DNA of 28,881 nt from a virus, in the IMG/VR virus record IMGVR_UViG_3300044638_005868, positions 1 through 28,881 of that record. One strand, 5' to 3'. Each line of letters starts with the position of its first letter. Position 1 is the first letter of the stretch. A program made the translations under genes and the position numbers. This document shows, in pieces, positions 28,001-28,881 of this stretch. Below the pieces are notes generated by a model that made no database searches, was not told where the DNA came from, and saw only the letters and a program-made list of their open reading frames with translations.

Positions 28001-28881
28001 CGCATGCCCAGATCGAGGCGAACCTGGTGCGACTTTTCGCCGACTGGGGCGACACCTACGAGGATTCCGGAAAGACCGACAAGAACGGGCGACCGATCAA
28101 GGTGCTGACGAAGCGGGGCGCAGATGCCGCCCGCCGCACTGCTGCCGTCGATGCCGCCGAGGAGGTCTTCCGGGTCGGCTACCTGCGCGAAAAGGAACGG
28201 GTCGCCCGCGAGCGTGAGCTTCGCGAGCAGGACCGTGCCGATATCATCTCCGATGTCGGAGGCGCCGGAACCCGCAAGCGACGAGCCGCGACGGAGGCGG
28301 AAGATGCCACGCAGAAAGGTCGCGCACGGGAGTGGCTACGAGACCTCTTTGGTTTCGCCCAGGTTGTCGGCGAGGCAGTGGGTGACAAAAGCAAATGGAA
28401 GAACTGGTTCGCCGACCGGGAGCGTGTCGCATCGAATCAGAAGGAGGATGAGATCCAGCAGGTCAACGACGACCTCGAGAAATTCTTTGCCGACCTTGCC
28501 GGTGGCAGCATCCTCGACGGTGAGAAACTCCTCTGGCGCATGTCTCAGCGCAGTATGGACACCAGTGCCGGTCCCATGGCCGAACTCGAGGCGATCTCTG
28601 CCATTATGATGTGGCGGCAGGAAGACGGGCGCCGCCACATGAAGGGCAAGCGTGACGCGAAGGGCAATGTCATCTCCACCTGGTCCTACGATCAGGGCTT
28701 CGTTGACCTGCTCGAGTCGCAACTTTCGAAGGAAGGGGTGGCAGTTCTTGACTTCTTGACCGTGCAATATGCTGGCGAGTGGGAGACTCTGAACCCGGTC
28801 TTCCGAGAGTTGAACGGAATCAACCTGCCGAAGCATCACTTCTACTCGCCCATCAGCGTCAAGCCACAGCAGGTGAAGCAG
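19027..28881 (+). CDS. Giant polyvalent ejected protein (gp16-slot), 3' end beyond window
   Basis: One open frame of 3285 codons from ATG 19027 (two bases after the previous stop) to the window edge, with no in-frame stop that I could find. Residues 1-965: helical N-terminus with hydrophobic stretches near 390-470 (SIPYTIASLSKIGIALNAVT, GISIIAGPLMAATEVM) and 534-552 (IFFAVLPLALIGAGVGTW), suited to membrane passage. Residues 1134-1410 and 1446-1756: two ADP-ribosyltransferase-like domains. Residues 1763-2100: conserved helical region (GFVGHMLGFGGWATLDAVEL). Residues 2102-2632: block with different codon usage, including a VPLQGGPAWPLL module and a GNAT-like domain. Residues 2718-3285: charged helices and a conserved part with LNPVFRELNGINLPKHHFY. 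A TFST-type motif recurs five times. The architecture matches phage polyvalent proteins that are ejected into the host with DNA. Confidence 0.88.
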   Translation, partial: MPVTKEQVDEARSLYEEFPEDGRLAELAVELHDQYEQEGAQRREGVAGLFRDRVTHGLSGEQLEQLNQVHQGDVTAKYRNFNDAFFREFIGVNDDQLKSNGVGLRRAYSKQIWGEEVVDDFQFYDRVANDMAFGEEIGKRAMQTALAGKRNIDALGEMAKEFANDKTFQSRKKAWQDQFLEQSSQAQSKMSPYMPLMRDVAAQLQSKMGVAEGATVEDGSYREIVRSIMEVPKEDRKLVIAGIAAMGATDGSGNPLTKLAESFGRGVEDYFENIPAFAGRDYAINVKNALRAGVQVPAEIVGDPKAVMEYTMNRVSETMLQGEFDYTGATGTESGEVVSTSDDVKAEALKLADELIDAIDLRGELRTVAEQNIDPITSDWIAMRGLYAASRSIPYTIASLSKIGIALNAVTMAEMAYQQLGRNNPDMTAEQKQGISIIAGPLMAATEVMSAKILTGQLPFLNRFVNQVTLTGKSRLARYGTRALGASVLELGQENVQDLTPDMVQGVFSALSQDVPGVNWEARFGELARNQGEIFFAVLPLALIGAGVGTWQDYRGAKLLVSDYDLLVTAGVSEADASEIRAKAIAGDMESAQTLLRKSFAKTGGDQTAVAAQIREAAPKFREKIEEADRLRKIGGDLDILPKILSFEGKTVLQFQGGEAVEFDTHAEAMERWGAVASSSVARLHQDLITSVRRTTRNMESGREFRFVQSPLNPTLRDMQQEGTASEKQVEERGEIEDADQEFLKQFQTAEVLSQVGASSEEDALAAQTVLGSSDNVEVNRGKYGERVIQTTVRLFQQGTPLTVFEESAEGDAKVMIRNGQRQWLAENLFAIDQRMKAGLFRSKVKSVDDVTNQDIVEAYSKMVVGYYVGRDGMSEMSPKFQKLFQSEVQKAFNGVMTGYAGLFGSIMKRAEMVEKARLGGDLGAIEEFLAKSIGVTEQGQFERTVIKEGEGIAKDMGVEFLDEQTFSTMSPVPVERIQALMQRIDSMYEAGQTEGVADLEAELEILLERAESDLDGMDEGDDSEQTFLPYKGAPVISRDEEEDPTFPESELVTLWYEWTGKIRSSRGMVDELRETYGTFGAYAKNHTGGEYGSWAIQEGITDEQIEDAAKEAAEIYERRRTAMLRSRVENVTFSTMRLSEQDRRYLELAKDPEANREELQSMVDEAARAAGYDVRAYHGTSDYGFTVFDASKLGKKTGAASAKKAFFFSSRRDVAESYTYLGEGNLFADLQSQFDELSREMDRLMAESVNRDLDNLDDLSAAYNKASSERDEVAKKLHFARMARGAVIDAGGVPEKAPGSGVYSVFLRIDSPLEIDFKGQAKRPETFADLIERAESVGLDSVIIRNAQDNATSDAAGLVSDIFAIIPDSGGLLLKSGSARIKSADPVTYDEQGNVIPLSQRFDQTRDEITFSTISDFSNSRAVPADADTVTVLPDGARLVGPTTFSIMSWHGTPHKIDPREGFRMDKIGTGDGSQAFGWGLYTAEDQRVAVGYQKGLAKWTLDGRDVAELRKKFPSSNMQLAISEEIDIETASERFQKMRPEIEALNAIIDYADNAEFMARSSDAKQLIREWTDSGRLKNQGNLYKIEIQAELDEFLEWDRPLSEQSEKVKAALSPLLPNHKPNFTATPTHPTADGVKMWDVKADGRFLGNFPATSEIAAIAKGIRAAKEQEGQTGNKPIAGAVNPTISGAAIYHAIEGAPKEVSEKLASLGIPGIRFLDGNSRSDGEGTYNYVIFDPAIAKFIEENGQPVDGGTTFSTVAADKPLTKAEQLAEDVAAMSADEVRAELESARLTPNREMVAMLGSFPQYLNPVIDYIMGKRQEMLSGNTSVRDVAKAYWITVASIGADAIDVPTIRRKADTIGLDFNPPEMFLSKGAKGQWQMRPEELAAWWLGTPDGQNALNKIEKGEFDAKDWESGLVLRDAFGKNGLRDKVTKKGSYVPGAVGTPKKGQFNLQNLTGATEAIRKAKGDPKKLETALKKFNGIGEGKKGFVGHMLGFGGWATLDAVELNLWLTGAGETTYASDEAKRIAAIAKRASGSKAESADLFGRIRKRISGLRNVATGAKAIPEEVAAHIIHHWIWDAGKGIETTHEGVYHAMRTFSVMVQGSNEIANSKKIPGLLPKTVLGRPFLPIMADLIGAGQGFGVPLQGGPAWPLLTYNQKTPKKQTAVWASTEKGVKIILSTLSRTNAIFLDGKGKRKAIVGVYTMSQVAHTSNASFQKVVFNAIESSINSGELSKKQELQLSDLVRHKAKTTKQGTENLRNFPTQFSASQFDQYITSLSFDERKFVINVLDSAQAEKIGIPSVARVIEKTRDPSFFGSELVSIVSFLEVDVDALEKGLATKTLTAAKFKVPVHLSYDTMVPGRIITHLRTPIPFELAAKKMSDAFKKEYPTSRTDYLLAGKFHSGIPLPVLDSATVTLVNQAQSLPISQAEVRAMSTAILDEWTVLDDSNSKGAVEFIRAIRNNDAGETLTNYTEPDIRKWLKAGHLKIFKLGEFDVWFALKFGILSDDEKSITDNGDRELVGVTSNVPLKGMSNLIMAKALQEGANKLGCFSVKSDKFPEGFLPSLYEKHGWRQTGSVPYDPLYKDEGSTVTDQELLEKDKKRRESWEKTGWNESRHGMPDVVFMEHEGFPSRTTGQDSGNDASGVAGESVQGTGTEPEEVAKGRLYDDFALLHGGASEGDAGDGRRLLPRGYDRLRGFVKGASPDSLRVTGLDESRRDQLLHAFSSGETYSVIRSTGDIDTRFASMFSPFVRSPELRPKLGEMARERGAKVLREVLPYILQSKRSGASIDREARSIEAFEYDRLLRETFGANSPEEQDALPPVDRQAARSEAQSLAEKWKAQKMREKKKAPKEVMVGHLRTLDAILRALPAEVRGKIGGFVAIAKLTDPDAMLDEIEARVKKIDIEVEKWLRKEAETRRKKLFKQAQPVRDAAGKAPKGKAGADIHDLFRKLKEAMLWDGDTAETWAVGLEDRIASGELSPEEEAHAQIEANLVRLFADWGDTYEDSGKTDKNGRPIKVLTKRGADAARRTAAVDAAEEVFRVGYLREKERVARERELREQDRADIISDVGGAGTRKRRAATEAEDATQKGRAREWLRDLFGFAQVVGEAVGDKSKWKNWFADRERVASNQKEDEIQQVNDDLEKFFADLAGGSILDGEKLLWRMSQRSMDTSAGPMAELEAISAIMMWRQEDGRRHMKGKRDAKGNVISTWSYDQGFVDLLESQLSKEGVAVLDFLTVQYAGEWETLNPVFRELNGINLPKHHFYSPISVKPQQVKQ
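22438..23256 (+). other. ART-PolyVal-like ADP-ribosyltransferase domain 1 in the giant protein
   Basis: The domain begins RLSEQDRRYLELAKDPEANR and EELQSMVDEAARAAGYDVRA, the usual preamble of phage ART-PolyVal domains. AYHGTSDYGFTVFD follows, with H1179 as the NAD-site His, then the FFFSSRRDVAESYT strand-helix (Phe/Ser where many relatives have a Tyr-containing motif, near 1209). It closes with VIIRNAQDN and RIKSADPVTYDEQGNVIPLS, endings I recall from this family. Third-position G+C is visibly lower than in neighbouring backbone regions. Activity cannot be judged because the Tyr and Glu positions are not certain. Confidence 0.75.
23374..24265 (+). other. ART-like domain 2 in the giant protein
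   Basis: Starts SWHGTPHKIDPREGFRMDKI with H1452. GTGDGSQAFGWGLYTAEDQR follows, with Y1483 in the GLY(F/T) position, then YKIEIQAELDEFLEWDRPLS, SLGIPGIRFLDGNSR and TYNYVIFDPAIAKF. This 'WHG.PH' / 'IGTG.G.QA.G.GLY.AE' / 'GIPGIR.LDG.SR' / 'NYVIFD' series is common in phage polyvalent proteins and fits an ADP-ribosyltransferase-type fold. A segment at about 1638-1676 (MWDVKADGRFLGNF onward) looks like a small insertion. It differs clearly from domain 1, so the two are not a simple duplication. Confidence 0.7.
26464..26925 (+). other. GNAT-like acyltransferase domain in the giant protein
   Basis: In the giant frame, residues about 2480-2633 read LKIFKLGEFDVWFALKFG, ELVGVTSNV, GMSNLIMAKALQEGANKLGC, FPEGFLPSLYEKHGWRQTGS and GMPDVVFMEHEG. 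The helix after the G-x-x-N turn and the 'LYEKHGW' strand-helix resemble GNAT motifs A and B. No strict R/Q-x-x-G-x-G/A acetyl-CoA loop is present (the position reads LKGMSN), so binding of acetyl-CoA is uncertain. It lies in a stretch (about 25330-26920) with less G/C at third positions than its flanks. Confidence 0.55.
26924..27175 (+). CDS. Embedded small protein in a second frame inside the giant gene
   Basis: An 83-residue frame (93 or so from an upstream ATG at 26882) lies +1 relative to the giant frame and ends TAA at 27173-27175. The product is helical and charged: KAFQAEQRDKILEMMRQAWP, FKALGPNQKKLLKADFMTTS, YTVEHLRGMLEMVEDYF. By hand count, third-position G+C over 83 codons is 60/83 in this frame and 26/83 in the giant frame, where the same bases give a Gly/Ser/Asp-rich linker. 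This is the pattern expected if the small frame is, or recently was, the coding one. No good Shine-Dalgarno is present (GGAG lies one base before the ATG). It may be an overprinted gene, a captured cassette remnant, or a frameshift product. I recognise no family. Confidence 0.55.
   Translation: MKAFQAEQRDKILEMMRQAWPENRFKALGPNQKKLLKADFMTTSHSYTVEHLRGMLEMVEDYFPEGMIDSEGSLKEHLQIASE

Noticed and set aside
27106-28005. 299-codon minus-strand frame near the right end
   Set aside because: Antisense to the giant gene where the giant frame has a normal G/C-rich third position; no motif.
1-28881. CRISPR arrays, tRNA or rRNA genes, IS elements, integrase and att sites
   Set aside because: Looked for and not seen; the repeats found are all in-frame protein repeats or terminator stems.

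Overview
The window is the late, morphogenetic half of a short-tailed (T7-like, podovirus-type) bacteriophage genome or prophage. All convincing genes lie on the + strand, are packed tightly (many stop/start overlaps), and run in the classical order: small terminase tail end, large terminase, portal, scaffold, major capsid protein, tail adaptor and nozzle, internal virion proteins, then one giant ejected protein. The DNA is GC-rich with G/C-rich third codon positions. Only two or three genes have an obvious Shine-Dalgarno sequence, so the host probably does not rely on it. I cannot name the host. No integrase, repressor, tRNA, rRNA, CRISPR or IS element is visible, so phage versus prophage cannot be decided from this window.

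Layout. 1-2659: packaging genes and small proteins. 2656-5804: portal, two small proteins and scaffold, closed by a strong terminator (5827-5864). 5865-6024: leader with inverted repeats. 6025-7478: major capsid protein and a probable decoration protein, closed by a second strong terminator (7484-7533). 7539-12624: two paralogous proteins that fuse a gp11-like tail adaptor domain to collagen-like and fibre domains, separated by a beta-rich structural protein. 12626-15883: gp12-like tail nozzle carrying a block of tandem repeats. 15886-19024: internal virion proteins and a one-span membrane protein. 19027 to the right edge: a single open frame of at least 3285 codons, truncated by the window.

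The giant protein belongs by architecture to the phage 'polyvalent' proteins. It has a long helical N-terminus with hydrophobic stretches, two ADP-ribosyltransferase-like domains, a GNAT-like domain in a block of different codon usage, and a conserved C-terminal region. A TFST-type motif, encoded by almost the same 15 bases, recurs five times, mostly at domain borders, and may mark processing sites. A second reading frame inside it (26924-27175) has a much stronger coding signature than the giant frame itself.

Together the genes describe a virion in which DNA is packaged by TerS/TerL through the portal into a scaffolded HK97-type capsid. A tail ring whose adaptor subunits carry their own fibres is then added, and an ejection apparatus appears to deliver effector domains with the DNA. 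The most unusual parts are the duplicated adaptor-fibre fusions, the repeated interdomain motif, and the embedded frame.
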